DNA of 64,000 bases, from the NCBI RefSeq assembly GCF_900092135.1, contig NZ_FMYF01000001.1, positions 124,001-188,000 of the forward strand, read 5' to 3'. The DNA comes from Raineyella antarctica. GTDB taxonomy: Bacteria > Actinomycetota > Actinomycetes > Propionibacteriales > Propionibacteriaceae. Each line of letters opens with the position of its first letter. Positions within the stretch are counted from its first letter, which is position 1. The notes beneath the pieces were generated by a model. That model did no database searches. It had not been told where the DNA came from and worked only from the letters and a program-made list of their open reading frames with translations. Below are positions 25,014-33,313 of the stretch, in pieces. The position numbers were made by a program, and so were the translations under genes.

Positions 25014-26237
25014 TCAGTTGCCAGTCGTGGACCATTCCAGTGGCTCTGCTGGTATCTCCGTCGAGGACGGGGCCAGGGGGATGGGTCGATGCGGCCCGGC
25101 CAGGACGGCGTCAACCTCCCTCTGGAGCCGGGCGATGAAACGCTGCTCGGAGAACAAGTCGGCATGGGCGCGGATCGCCGCCGGGTCCCAGGTATGCAGC
25201 CCGGCCCGCACCACGGCCTTGCGGATCGCCCCCGCAGCCGGCGCCTCGAAGAACACTCCGTTCACTGCGGGATTGATCGTGTCAAGATAGCCACCGGCAT
25301 GCAGTGCCAGGGTCGGCTTGCCGAAGCTCGCGGCCTCCAGCGGGGTCAACCCGAAGTCCTCGTGGGACGGGGCGACCAGCGCGGTGGCATGGGCGTACGT
25401 CCACCGCAGCTGGGCGTCGGTCAAGCCCGAGACCATCCGCACGTTCGGCGGGGCCGCGGCCCGCAACTGGTCCGCCAGCGGCCCGGCGCCGACCACGACG
25501 AGTCGCTCGTCGGGCAGGTCCGCGAACGCCTCGAGCGCCCGGTCGACGTTCTTGTAGGGCATCAACCGCGACACGACAAGGTGGTAGCGGTCCTGCCAGT
25601 CGGCCAGCCCGGGCACGGGTTCCTGGTCACCCGTCGCGTCGATGCTGTGCGGCGGCGGGACGAGGTCGGCGCGGATGCCGTACGTCCGGGTGATCCGCTC
25701 GACCACGACCCGGGAGTTGCCCAGGTACTTGTCGGCCCGGAGGGCTGCCCGGAGGTCCCACCGGCGCAGCGGGTCACCCAGGGCGCGCATGGCCAGCCTC
25801 TTGGGGGAGAAACGGCCTGAGTCACCGTGGTAGTCCTCGGGCTGGTAGAGCCAGCGGGCCGGATTGTGGCAGTAGACGAGCTTCCGGCCGGTGGTGGGGA
25901 AGCCGTGGGCCCAGCCGCTGGAGGAGGCGATGACGACGTCAGCGTCGATGTGCATGCCGTTCGACGCGAAGGGGAGGAGTGGGAGGGCGAGTCGGGGATC
26001 TGCGCGGAAGGCCGCCACCCGGTTGAGCGGGGAGGTGATGATGCGCACATCGCGGAACTCGGGATACGTGGTGTCCGGGTTGTAGATGGTGGTGTGCAGC
26101 GTGGCGTTCGGGAAGGCCCGGACGAGCGACAGGACCACGCGTTCGGCACCGCCGCGCTGGGTGAGGTAGTCGTGGGCGATGGCGATGCGGGGGGCCGTCA
26201 GGTCGGTCGGGCCAGCGTGGCAGCTGCCTGCAATCAT
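25014..26237 (-). CDS. Glycosyltransferase family 4 protein
   Basis: This 407-residue GT-B enzyme has IAIAHDYLTQRGGAERVVLS at the N-terminus, which is typical of mannosyltransferases and related enzymes in polysaccharide loci. YHLVVSRLMPYKNVDRALEA opens the donor domain and SHEDFGLTPLEAASFGKP supplies the nucleotide-sugar glutamates. It is cytoplasmic. The ATG at 26237 is preferred for GGGAGA upstream; the frame is open further 5', but that part overlaps the divergent exported-protein gene and reads as noncoding. Its stop lies 85 bases upstream of the WbaP-like gene start, so the two may share a transcript. Confidence 0.85.
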   Translation of the reverse strand: MIAGSCHAGPTDLTAPRIAIAHDYLTQRGGAERVVLSLVRAFPNATLHTTIYNPDTTYPEFRDVRIITSPLNRVAAFRADPRLALPLLPFASNGMHIDADVVIASSSGWAHGFPTTGRKLVYCHNPARWLYQPEDYHGDSGRFSPKRLAMRALGDPLRRWDLRAALRADKYLGNSRVVVERITRTYGIRADLVPPPHSIDATGDQEPVPGLADWQDRYHLVVSRLMPYKNVDRALEAFADLPDERLVVVGAGPLADQLRAAAPPNVRMVSGLTDAQLRWTYAHATALVAPSHEDFGLTPLEAASFGKPTLALHAGGYLDTINPAVNGVFFEAPAAGAIRKAVVRAGLHTWDPAAIRAHADLFSEQRFIARLQREVDAVLAGPHRPIPLAPSSTEIPAEPLEWSTTGN

Positions 26238-26401
26238 CCGAACGTCTCCCGGGGCCGGTCGCCGTTGGTGCACGGCGATGAATGATCCCACGATAACCTC
26301 ATCCCACTGCAGGGATTCACGTCGGTCCGGATACGTGTGTGGCGCTACTGTTCTGGGTTGTGCGGGGCGGTACGCTGTCAGGCCCTGTGACTCCACTGTG
26401 C

Positions 26402-26407
26402 TAGCGT
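26402..26407 (+). promoter_or_regulatory. Candidate -10 box TAGCGT for the exported cysteine-rich protein
   Basis: TAGCGT lies about 60 bases before the likely ATG. Two other TANNNT boxes occur at 26346 and 26371, so the true start is uncertain. Confidence 0.3.
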
Positions 26408-26465
26408 TCGTCCCATCGCCCCACGACTGGGGGGGGCAGGCTACTCGACACACATGGGACGACTC

Positions 26466-26936
26466 ATGACTGACTTCATTCCTTCCACTGACACCACGAT
26501 CAGCCGACGGACGTTGGCCAAGGGCGCCGCTTGGGCCGTCCCGGCGATCGCCATCGCGTCTGCGCTGCCTGCGACGGCCGCCAGCAAGTGCGCCGACTTC
26601 ACCCTCGACAGCGCAAAGAGCTGCAAGGATCCGGGCAAGCCTTTCGGCTACAAGCTGTACATCTGCTTCACCAATGGATGCGGTGGCGCGCAGAGCAACT
26701 CGGTAGTGCAGATCACTTCCATCGTCAATGGCTCGGGTGGCACGCTCACGAAGGGCCCGGACCAGACCGGTGGTACTCTCACGGCGACCTTCACGGGTGT
26801 GGGCAGCTGCCAGTTGCTGACGGGGTACGGTACGTCGTCCGCGCAATTCTTGACGATCACCTACTCGATCGACGGTGCGCCGGCGCAGACCGTCACGTTG
26901 GATGCCCCGCCCACGACTTCTCACTGCATCGTTTAG
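26466..26936 (+). CDS. Exported six-cysteine protein with Tat-like signal peptide
   Basis: I do not recognise the family of this 156-residue protein. The N-terminus has a twin-arginine pattern, ISRRTLAKGAAWAVPAIAI, then a short hydrophobic core and an ALPATAAS cleavage region, so export by Tat or Sec is likely. The mature part of about 115 residues holds six cysteines, is rich in Gly, Ser and Thr, and looks like a beta-sandwich with three possible disulfides. The ATG at 26466 has GGGA seven bases upstream; an ATG at 26454 is also possible. A very strong terminator follows, separating it from the nucleotidyltransferase gene. Its codon use is less GC-biased than the neighbours. A cell-surface or adhesin-like role is inference. 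Confidence 0.75.
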   Translation: MTDFIPSTDTTISRRTLAKGAAWAVPAIAIASALPATAASKCADFTLDSAKSCKDPGKPFGYKLYICFTNGCGGAQSNSVVQITSIVNGSGGTLTKGPDQTGGTLTATFTGVGSCQLLTGYGTSSAQFLTITYSIDGAPAQTVTLDAPPTTSHCIV

Positions 26937-26967
26937 TCGCCGCCTGATGCGTCGTTGATGTTGTTGT

Positions 26968-27008
26968 AGAGGGTGGGCATCTGTTGGATGCCCACCCTCT
27001 CTTTCTGA
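26968..27008 (+). terminator. Strong rho-independent terminator
   Basis: AGAGGGTGGGCATC at 26968-26981 pairs perfectly with GATGCCCACCCTCT at 26987-27000 around a five-base loop, and CTTTCTGA follows. This is one of the clearest terminators in the window. Confidence 0.9.
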
Positions 27009-27022
27009 TTGGCGAGATCAAA

Positions 27023-27904
27023 ATGCGGCTGGATGAGGCTTCCGTTCCCGTTGAGGTGCAGGTCCAGATGGCTCATGCCGCCGTCCAGCGAGTGGCGGAT
27101 CTAGCGGATATCGATGTCCTACATATCAAGGGCTTTGCTCTTGACCCGTCACTGATCTGGGATGGCCGGGTGGGGAGCGATGTCGACGTGCTCGTGCGTC
27201 CCTCACAGGTCGATCGACTTCTGCGAGCACTGAGGACTGCTGGATGGGTGTGGGTCACGGGGTTCGCTGCCGGTTCTCCCTTCGGACATGCCGCGACCCT
27301 TTTCCATGAGTTGTGGGGCTACGTCGACGTGCACCGTATGTTCCCGGGCGTCGAGCTTGCCCCTGCAGCAGCTTTCGAAATCCTGTGGAGGGACCGTGGG
27401 ACCCGTACTATCGCTGGAACTGATTGCGCTGTCCCTGCATTGGACGGTCAAGTCGTTGTGCTCCTCCTTCACGCCGCGCGAGAGGCCGGCGCAACCAAGG
27501 CACGGAGGGATGTCGAAACCGTGTGGGTGGGGGCGTCTCCTGAACGCCAGAATGCCGTGCGGGCGCTTGCTGAGCGTCTCCAGGCGCAGATGGCGCTCGC
27601 CGCGGCAGTGGGCGAGCTTGCAATGTTTCGTGGGCAGCGAGGATACGAGCTCTGGAGGGTCGTCTCCACCGGAGGCACTCGTGCAGAGGAGTGGTGGGCT
27701 CGCTTTCTGGCGGCTGGCAGCCTAGCGGAGCGCATGGCGGTGCTATGGCGCGCAATCATAGTGAACAGCGAACATCTCGCTGTAGTCTTGGGACACCCAC
27801 CGACCAAGCCTCAGATCATTCGGGAGTTCTTCGCCCGTCCCATGCGCGCAGCCCTTGAGGAGTATCGTACCATTCTCCTTCGCGTCCGGAAGCACCAAGG
27901 ATGA
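27023..27904 (+). CDS. Nucleotidyltransferase family protein (NTP_transf_5-like)
   Basis: This 293-residue protein resembles the uncharacterised nucleotidyltransferase family PF14907. HIKGFAL near residue 34 and GSDVDVLVRP at residues 51-60, with Asp53 and Asp55 as metal ligands, form the polymerase-beta-type active site. VPALDGQVVVLLLHAAREAG matches the family's helical C-terminal part. Relatives occur next to PqqD-like and HPr-kinase-like genes, including in some lasso peptide clusters and in polysaccharide loci, but their chemistry is largely unproven. The ATG at 27023 lies just past the terminator; a TTG at 26984 falls inside the hairpin and is rejected. Its stop overlaps the next start by four bases. 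Confidence 0.8.
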   Translation: MRLDEASVPVEVQVQMAHAAVQRVADLADIDVLHIKGFALDPSLIWDGRVGSDVDVLVRPSQVDRLLRALRTAGWVWVTGFAAGSPFGHAATLFHELWGYVDVHRMFPGVELAPAAAFEILWRDRGTRTIAGTDCAVPALDGQVVVLLLHAAREAGATKARRDVETVWVGASPERQNAVRALAERLQAQMALAAAVGELAMFRGQRGYELWRVVSTGGTRAEEWWARFLAAGSLAERMAVLWRAIIVNSEHLAVVLGHPPTKPQIIREFFARPMRAALEEYRTILLRVRKHQG

Positions 27905-28176
27905 AGGCCCTCCGGGTTGCCGATGGTGTTGCCTTCGTCGGGACAGCCGAAGCGGTTTATGTCGCGCGGGTACCCGAAGGGCCGATCCATGTTCTCACCG
28001 ATTCCGCGGCGTTGATCTGGCATGAGGCGCTGGGGGTCGATCGCGGGACTGTTGCTTCACGCGTTGCTGCTGCAGCAGCCCTGTCGATCTCTGACGTTGC
28101 TCAGGGTGTCGATGATCTGATCACCGCGCTGGTCCGACTGGGGCTGCTGAACGAGGGCACCCAGGTCCCCGACTAA
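27901..28176 (+). CDS. PqqD-like peptide-chaperone protein
   Basis: This 91-residue protein has the PqqD winged-helix fold pattern: a beta-rich N-terminus (ALRVADGVAFVGTAEAVYVA), LTDSAALIWHEALG at the centre, then helices ending in VDDLITALVRLGLL. PqqD proteins (RiPP recognition elements) bind leader peptides and present them to modifying enzymes. Here it is translationally coupled to a nucleotidyltransferase (ATGA overlap). No radical SAM or cyclase gene is adjacent. The client could be the exported six-cysteine protein, or a peptide elsewhere in the genome. It converges with the BY-kinase gene with 17 bases between them. Confidence 0.8.
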   Translation: MKALRVADGVAFVGTAEAVYVARVPEGPIHVLTDSAALIWHEALGVDRGTVASRVAAAAALSISDVAQGVDDLITALVRLGLLNEGTQVPD

Positions 28177-28193
28177 GGACGAGATCGCCGCCC

Positions 28194-29816
28194 CTAGTCG
28201 GCGAATCGACGGCCGTGCCCTCGGCTATCCACGGGACTCGTATCGCTGGTCCCGAAATCCTCCTGCGTCGCGGAGGACCACCCCAAGACATCCTCTGCCG
28301 CGCTGAGGAACGGCTGCCCGGTTGGCGCAGGACTGGGCGGAGCCGGTACCGAGGGCGTCGTCGGTGATGTCGGTACAGGTGCGGGGGTGATTGCGTGCGG
28401 TGCCTCTACTGGCCTCGAGCGCCGCTTCTCTATGCGCGAAGCGCGCCCCCCGCGCGTGGCCCGCGAGTTGCGGCCGTGCGGGTAGTAGGCGCCGTAGCGA
28501 CTTGCGGAATCAGAGTTCTGCACCATGTTGAGCGCGAATCCGGCGATCCGGGCTTCGACGACGTTGAGCGAACGGACGGCCTGCGCCAGATCGCGCTTGA
28601 GAGTTCGGTCAGCTGCCACGACGATCAGCATCCCGCCGACCAGGCGATCGATGAGAACAGGGTCGACGACGGGGAGGATGGGTGGCGCATCGACGATCAC
28701 GTAGTCATACGCGGCCAGGAGTTGGGCGAAGAGTGCCTCCATGGCGGAGGATCCCAGTAGTTCGCTCGGATTCGGGGGAATGGCTCCCGACGGCAGGATG
28801 TACAGGGTCGTGTCGCCCCAGCGCTGGGCGGCATTCTCGATGGTGGTGTGGGCGAGTAGGACGGTGGTCAGTCCGACGCCACCCTCGATCCCCATCGCAC
28901 CGGCCACCGAGGGGTGACGCAGGTCCGCGTCGACGAGAAGCACCCGAGCGCCGGAATCCGCCATCGCGAGGGCGAGGTTCACGGCCGTGGTGGTCTTGCC
29001 CTCGGAAGGCATGGCCGAGGAGACCGCGAAGGAATGCTTGCCTCCGGTGGTCACGTCAGCGAACTGAAGGTTCGTACGCAGGCGCCGGTACTCCTCGGCT
29101 GCCAGTCCATGGGGATCGCCTTCGACCACCAGGTCGGAGTCGTTCGACTTGGGCAGCAGCCGCAAGGATCCGAGGATCGGTCGGTCCGAGAGTGCCCGCA
29201 CGTCCGCTTCGGTGCGCACCCTGGTATCCAGGAAGTGACGGATCAGAGCCAGTCCGATACCGAGTCCCAACCCGGCGAGGAGGCCCAGCGCGACATTGCG
29301 CGGCAGGTTGGGTGAGATCGGACGGCTGGGCGCCGTCGCCGACGAGATGGCTGTGGCGGTGACGCCTTGGCCGGCACTGGCCAGCAGTGGGGCGTAGGCT
29401 CCGCCGACCTTCGCCAGTTCGGGCCCGACCGCGTTCGCGGCATCAGCGGCCAGTTTGGGGGATTCCGCCTGGACGGTGATGTCGAGGACCGGCGAACTCT
29501 GGGAGACGACGGCCGTGACCACGAGAGGCGTGCTCGGGGAGACGCCCAAGGTTTTTCGGAGGGGATCCAGGACCACCGGAGAATTCAGCAGTTCGACGTA
29601 GGTGTTGAGGTCCGCGGAGGTCAGTAGGTAGCCCCCGCCCGCATTCGCGCTGGTCTTCGGACTGGACGAGGCCGCGAGAAAGACTCGGGCGCTGGCCTGG
29701 TACGTCGGTGGGATGCGGAGAGTGGTCACGACCGTGGCGGCCAGGACCAGCAGCAGTGTGAGCACGATGGTGATCCACCTGGCCCGGATGATGGCCAAGA
29801 AGTCGCGTAGCTGCAC
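28194..29816 (-). CDS. Wzz/BY-type tyrosine autokinase (chain-length regulator)
   Basis: This 540-residue inner-membrane protein joins a Wzz chain-length domain with a bacterial tyrosine kinase. The first membrane segment is residues 14-32, a second follows LPRN near residue 180, and the cytoplasmic kinase has Walker A SAMPSEGKTTTAVNLA near residue 270, Walker A' VLLVDADLRHP, and Walker B YDYVIVDAPP. It would regulate chain length together with the Wzy protein. The C-terminal tail of about 90 residues is rich in Pro and Ser and carries only three tyrosines (SRYGAYYPHG), so the usual Tyr-rich tail is poor. The GTG start has GGAGAG upstream. Confidence 0.9.
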   Translation of the reverse strand: MQLRDFLAIIRARWITIVLTLLLVLAATVVTTLRIPPTYQASARVFLAASSSPKTSANAGGGYLLTSADLNTYVELLNSPVVLDPLRKTLGVSPSTPLVVTAVVSQSSPVLDITVQAESPKLAADAANAVGPELAKVGGAYAPLLASAGQGVTATAISSATAPSRPISPNLPRNVALGLLAGLGLGIGLALIRHFLDTRVRTEADVRALSDRPILGSLRLLPKSNDSDLVVEGDPHGLAAEEYRRLRTNLQFADVTTGGKHSFAVSSAMPSEGKTTTAVNLALAMADSGARVLLVDADLRHPSVAGAMGIEGGVGLTTVLLAHTTIENAAQRWGDTTLYILPSGAIPPNPSELLGSSAMEALFAQLLAAYDYVIVDAPPILPVVDPVLIDRLVGGMLIVVAADRTLKRDLAQAVRSLNVVEARIAGFALNMVQNSDSASRYGAYYPHGRNSRATRGGRASRIEKRRSRPVEAPHAITPAPVPTSPTTPSVPAPPSPAPTGQPFLSAAEDVLGWSSATQEDFGTSDTSPVDSRGHGRRFAD

Positions 29817-29945
29817 AGTCGCTCTCCAGTGATGTCAAAGGGCTCGAACATCGCCAAGTCTCGCACAGGAGCGGCACGAGGACAGAAGTCTGTCCCGGAA
29901 CGAGTAGTCTAGCGCGGGTAATCGTTCGACCGAGGGGGCCCGGCT

Positions 29946-31955
29946 GTGCGTGTTCTGCGAATCTCCCACAGTGCCGTCGTCGGCGCGTGGCGTGAGCGGG
30001 AACGTGCGATGGTCCGGGCCGGCTCCGCTGTCGTGACCCTCACCGCCCACCGGTGGGAAGAGGCGGGTGCCCCCGTCGGACTGGAGCCGGAACCGGGTGA
30101 AGAAGTGGTCGGCGCCGGGACACTCGGCAGCCATCCTGCGCTCTTCGCGTACGACCCACGTCCGCTCTGGCATCTCCTGGGCCAGGACTGGGACGTGATC
30201 GACCTGCATGAGGAGCCTTTCGCGCTGGCCACCGCGGAGATCCTGTTGCTTCGGGGGCTCCGGGGGCAGAAGGCCCCGTACGCCCTCTACTCCGCACAGA
30301 ACATCCGCAAGATCTATCCCGTGCCCTTCCGCTGGATGGAGCGGTGGGCCCTGCGCCACGCCTCTGCCGTCCATGTGTGCAACGACGAGGCCGGACGGAT
30401 CTGCGCGGACAAGGGCTTCCCTGGTGCGCCGAGGACCATTCCGCTGGGGGTGGACCTGGAACACTTCACGACAGACGACCCCCCGATCAAGCGCCTGGGC
30501 CCCATCGTCGGATCGGGTGTCCCGACTGGCTCGTCCGGTGCCGGGCGACGGGGAGTCGTCGGGTACGCCGGTCGACTGGCCGCACACAAGGGGGTCGTCG
30601 TCCTGCTGGATGCGGTGGCCACCGATGCCCGGCTCACCCTGCGCCTGGCCGGCGCCGGCCCGCTGGAGGCCGAGTTGCGCCAGCGGGTCGACAATCTCGG
30701 GATCGCGGACAGGGTTGAGTTCCTCGGCGCCCTCGACCAGGCGGCCCTGCCCGGCTTCTACCGGTCGCTGGACGTCCTCGCGGTCCCGTCCCTCACGACC
30801 CCTTCGTGGGTCGAGCAGTTCGGACGCGTCGCCGTCGAGGCGATGGCCTGCGGCGTCCCTGTGGTGGCCAGCGACAGTGGTGCCCTACCCGACGTCGTCG
30901 GGGGTGCGGGCCTGCTGGTCCCGCCCGGCGACGTGAGGGCCTTGGCGGCTGCGCTTAGGTCGGTCGTGTCGGACCAGGCACTGTCAGACCGCCTGCGCGC
31001 CGAAGGGCTGTCCCGCGCCCGGTCGTGCGCCTGGGATCGGGTGGCTGAGCAGTACCTCGATCTGTACGGGACGATGCGGCGCCGGTCACTGCCGGAGGCC
31101 GATGGTGGCCGTCCGGTCGAGGTTGTCCTCGTGGCCTACGGTTCTCCTGCCCTGGTCCGGCGGGCACTCGAACCGGTACGGTCGCTGCCTGTCACAGTGG
31201 TCGACAACTCCTCGCTGCCCGAGATCGCGGCACTGTGTGAGGAGTTGGGCTGCCGTTACATCGACCCGCACCGCAACGGCGGGTTCGCCGCCGGCGTCAA
31301 CATTGGACTGGCGGCTCGCACGGATCCGGGCTCTGATGTGCTGCTCCTCAACCCTGACGCAGAGGTGGACGTCGAGTCGATCCGCCGACTCCAGTCGGCG
31401 CTGCACGCTGATCCTGACCTGGCCAGCGTCGCCCCCACCCAGGTCGATGGTGAGGGACGACCATCCAGGGTCGGATGGCCCTTCCCCTCCCCGGCGGCTA
31501 CGTGGCTCGAGGCCGTCGGCCTGGCCTCGCTGCTGCCCCGTACCCAGTACGTCATCGGTTCGGTCCTCCTGCTGAGGGCCGAGGCCCTGGCACAGGTGGG
31601 TGGGCTGGACGAACGCTTCTTCCTCTACGCGGAGGAGACGGACTGGGCCTATCGGGCGCACCTGCTCGGCTGGCGGCACGCCCTGGTGCAGCAGGTGAGC
31701 GCCGTGCACCTAGGCGCTGCCACCAGCAGCGACACCGCCAAGAGGGATGCACACTTCCATGCCTCCCAGGAGCGATACATGCGCAAGCATTACGGCGCCA
31801 TCGGCTGGCACCTGGCCCGCGCCGGAGAGGTCCTGGGAGCCGCGGTCCGTTCCGTGCTGCTTCCGGGCGAGCGGGGGCGGGCGGCTCGCCGTCGGGCAGC
31901 CGTGTTCGCACGGGGGCCCGTGCATGTCGAGGCCTCCTTCGGGCAGGCCGCCTGA
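29946..31955 (+). CDS. Fused GT4-GT2 bifunctional glycosyltransferase
   Basis: This 669-residue protein contains two transferases. Residues 1-375 are GT-B family 4, with GRRGVVGYAGRLAAHKGVVV and an EQFGRVAVEAMACGVPVVAS donor motif. Residues 380-669 are GT-A family 2, similar to rhamnosyltransferases, with VVLVAYGSPALVRRAL, a GGFAAGVNIG segment, a metal-binding NPDAEVD, and EETDWAYR near the end. The fusion implies two consecutive sugars are added together, probably including rhamnose given the nearby rml genes. It starts at GTG and its stop overlaps the Wzy-like gene by one base. It is the first plus-strand gene of the main operon. Confidence 0.85.
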   Translation: MRVLRISHSAVVGAWRERERAMVRAGSAVVTLTAHRWEEAGAPVGLEPEPGEEVVGAGTLGSHPALFAYDPRPLWHLLGQDWDVIDLHEEPFALATAEILLLRGLRGQKAPYALYSAQNIRKIYPVPFRWMERWALRHASAVHVCNDEAGRICADKGFPGAPRTIPLGVDLEHFTTDDPPIKRLGPIVGSGVPTGSSGAGRRGVVGYAGRLAAHKGVVVLLDAVATDARLTLRLAGAGPLEAELRQRVDNLGIADRVEFLGALDQAALPGFYRSLDVLAVPSLTTPSWVEQFGRVAVEAMACGVPVVASDSGALPDVVGGAGLLVPPGDVRALAAALRSVVSDQALSDRLRAEGLSRARSCAWDRVAEQYLDLYGTMRRRSLPEADGGRPVEVVLVAYGSPALVRRALEPVRSLPVTVVDNSSLPEIAALCEELGCRYIDPHRNGGFAAGVNIGLAARTDPGSDVLLLNPDAEVDVESIRRLQSALHADPDLASVAPTQVDGEGRPSRVGWPFPSPAATWLEAVGLASLLPRTQYVIGSVLLLRAEALAQVGGLDERFFLYAEETDWAYRAHLLGWRHALVQQVSAVHLGAATSSDTAKRDAHFHASQERYMRKHYGAIGWHLARAGEVLGAAVRSVLLPGERGRAARRRAAVFARGPVHVEASFGQAA

Positions 31956-33313
31956 TGGCCGGATTCCTGGGAACCCGGGTGGGTCGCTGGCTGGCCGCCG
32001 TGATCGGTGCGACCCTACTCATCGCCGCGGCCCTGGTCATCGGGCGCGAGATCCCCGGTCGGCCGGTCATCGCCCTGGCAGCCGTTGCGGTGGTGCTCGC
32101 CCTGGGCGTGACCGCCGCCGACGCTGCGCTGATCCCCCTGCTGCTCCTTCCGGTGGTTTTCGTCATCCATCGAGTCAGTGCCGGAGCGCTCGACTTGTCC
32201 ATCTCCGACGCCGCGCTCGGACTGGCGACATTGGTGGCCCTCGTATTCACCAAGCGGCCCTTCAGTGCGCCCTTGCGCAACCTGCTGTGGCTGACCGTGC
32301 TCTACCAGTTCGCGACACTGTTCACAGTGGTGGCCAACCCCTTCCTGGCCAATGCGGTGGAGTGGGTCCACGCGTGGACGCTTGTCGGCGGAGCACTCGT
32401 GGTGGGCTGGACCATCGGACGGGGAGGGCATGCCCGGGCCGGTCTCACCCTCGTCATGGTCACCGCCCTGGTCCTCGCGATGATCACGATCGCCCAGGGA
32501 CTCCGCCAGTACGCAGGCGGGGACTTCCAACCCGTCTACGTGTCATGGCCGTACGGGATGCACAAGAACTTCATCGGCACCGTGGTCGCCTTCGCGGCAG
32601 TGGTGGCGTACGCCCGGCCCGTGTGGCTGGGCTGGCCCCGGCGGTGGTCGTTGTCGGTGTTCTGGATCCTCGCCGTGGCCATCGCCTTCACCCAGTCCCG
32701 GCAGGCGATCATGGGGCTGGGAGTGGCGCTGCTCCTGATCGCCCTGCGCGGAGACCGGCACCGCAGGCGGTCGAAGGTGATCGTCGTCGCCGTAATCCCG
32801 GCCCTGTTCTTCGTCGGAACACTCGTGAAGGACCAGCTCGCATCAGGCAACGCCTTCAACTCGGCGAACCAGCGCCTCACCTGGTTCCAGGACACCCTGA
32901 CGGCTTGGGAGCGCTCGCCTTGGGTCGGTTACGGCCTGCGCTTCTGGAACCAGCCTGGAGCGCCGTTGCACTTCCAGCCGCCGAATGCAGAGCTCGAAGT
33001 ACTCGCCTCTGCAGGGATCATCGGTCTCCTCGGTTTCCTGGCCCTGGTGCTCGGCGTTCTCATAGTCCTGTGGCGCATCGACCCGGCCTACGGCACGCTT
33101 GCGGTGGCTGTCGTGCTCTCCCGTTTCGTCCAGGGACAGTTCGACCTCTTCTGGGTTGCGGGACAGGTCTCGGTCCCGTTCGTTGTGGCGGGTATTTGTC
33201 TCGGAGTGCTCGAACTGCGCAACGAGGGGCAGGAGCCGTCCCAACGGCTCGTCAGGGCAGGTCTCCCGGCGGCTGTTCCTCCGGGACCCATACCTGCGGA
33301 GACCCCTCGATGA
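31955..33313 (+). CDS. Polysaccharide polymerase/O-antigen ligase family protein (Wzy-like)
   Basis: This 452-residue integral membrane protein has about 11 hydrophobic segments with the large periplasmic loop typical of the Wzy_C family near residues 190-320. It would polymerise lipid-linked repeats, or ligate glycans, at the outer face of the membrane. Conserved spots include HKNFIGT, TQSRQAIMGLG and a LTWFQDTLTAWERSPWVGYG block matching O-antigen ligase proteins. The ATG overlaps the previous stop, and its own stop overlaps the next ATG, so it is translationally coupled on both sides. Family proteins diverge strongly, so polymerase versus ligase is open. Confidence 0.85.
   Translation: MAGFLGTRVGRWLAAVIGATLLIAAALVIGREIPGRPVIALAAVAVVLALGVTAADAALIPLLLLPVVFVIHRVSAGALDLSISDAALGLATLVALVFTKRPFSAPLRNLLWLTVLYQFATLFTVVANPFLANAVEWVHAWTLVGGALVVGWTIGRGGHARAGLTLVMVTALVLAMITIAQGLRQYAGGDFQPVYVSWPYGMHKNFIGTVVAFAAVVAYARPVWLGWPRRWSLSVFWILAVAIAFTQSRQAIMGLGVALLLIALRGDRHRRRSKVIVVAVIPALFFVGTLVKDQLASGNAFNSANQRLTWFQDTLTAWERSPWVGYGLRFWNQPGAPLHFQPPNAELEVLASAGIIGLLGFLALVLGVLIVLWRIDPAYGTLAVAVVLSRFVQGQFDLFWVAGQVSVPFVVAGICLGVLELRNEGQEPSQRLVRAGLPAAVPPGPIPAETPR

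Noticed and set aside
26984-27022. A TTG start for the nucleotidyltransferase
   Set aside because: It lies within the 3' arm of a 14-bp terminator stem and lacks a ribosome binding site.
26466-28176. A classical lasso peptide cluster
   Set aside because: A PqqD-like protein and a nucleotidyltransferase are present, but no cyclase, protease or short precursor was found.
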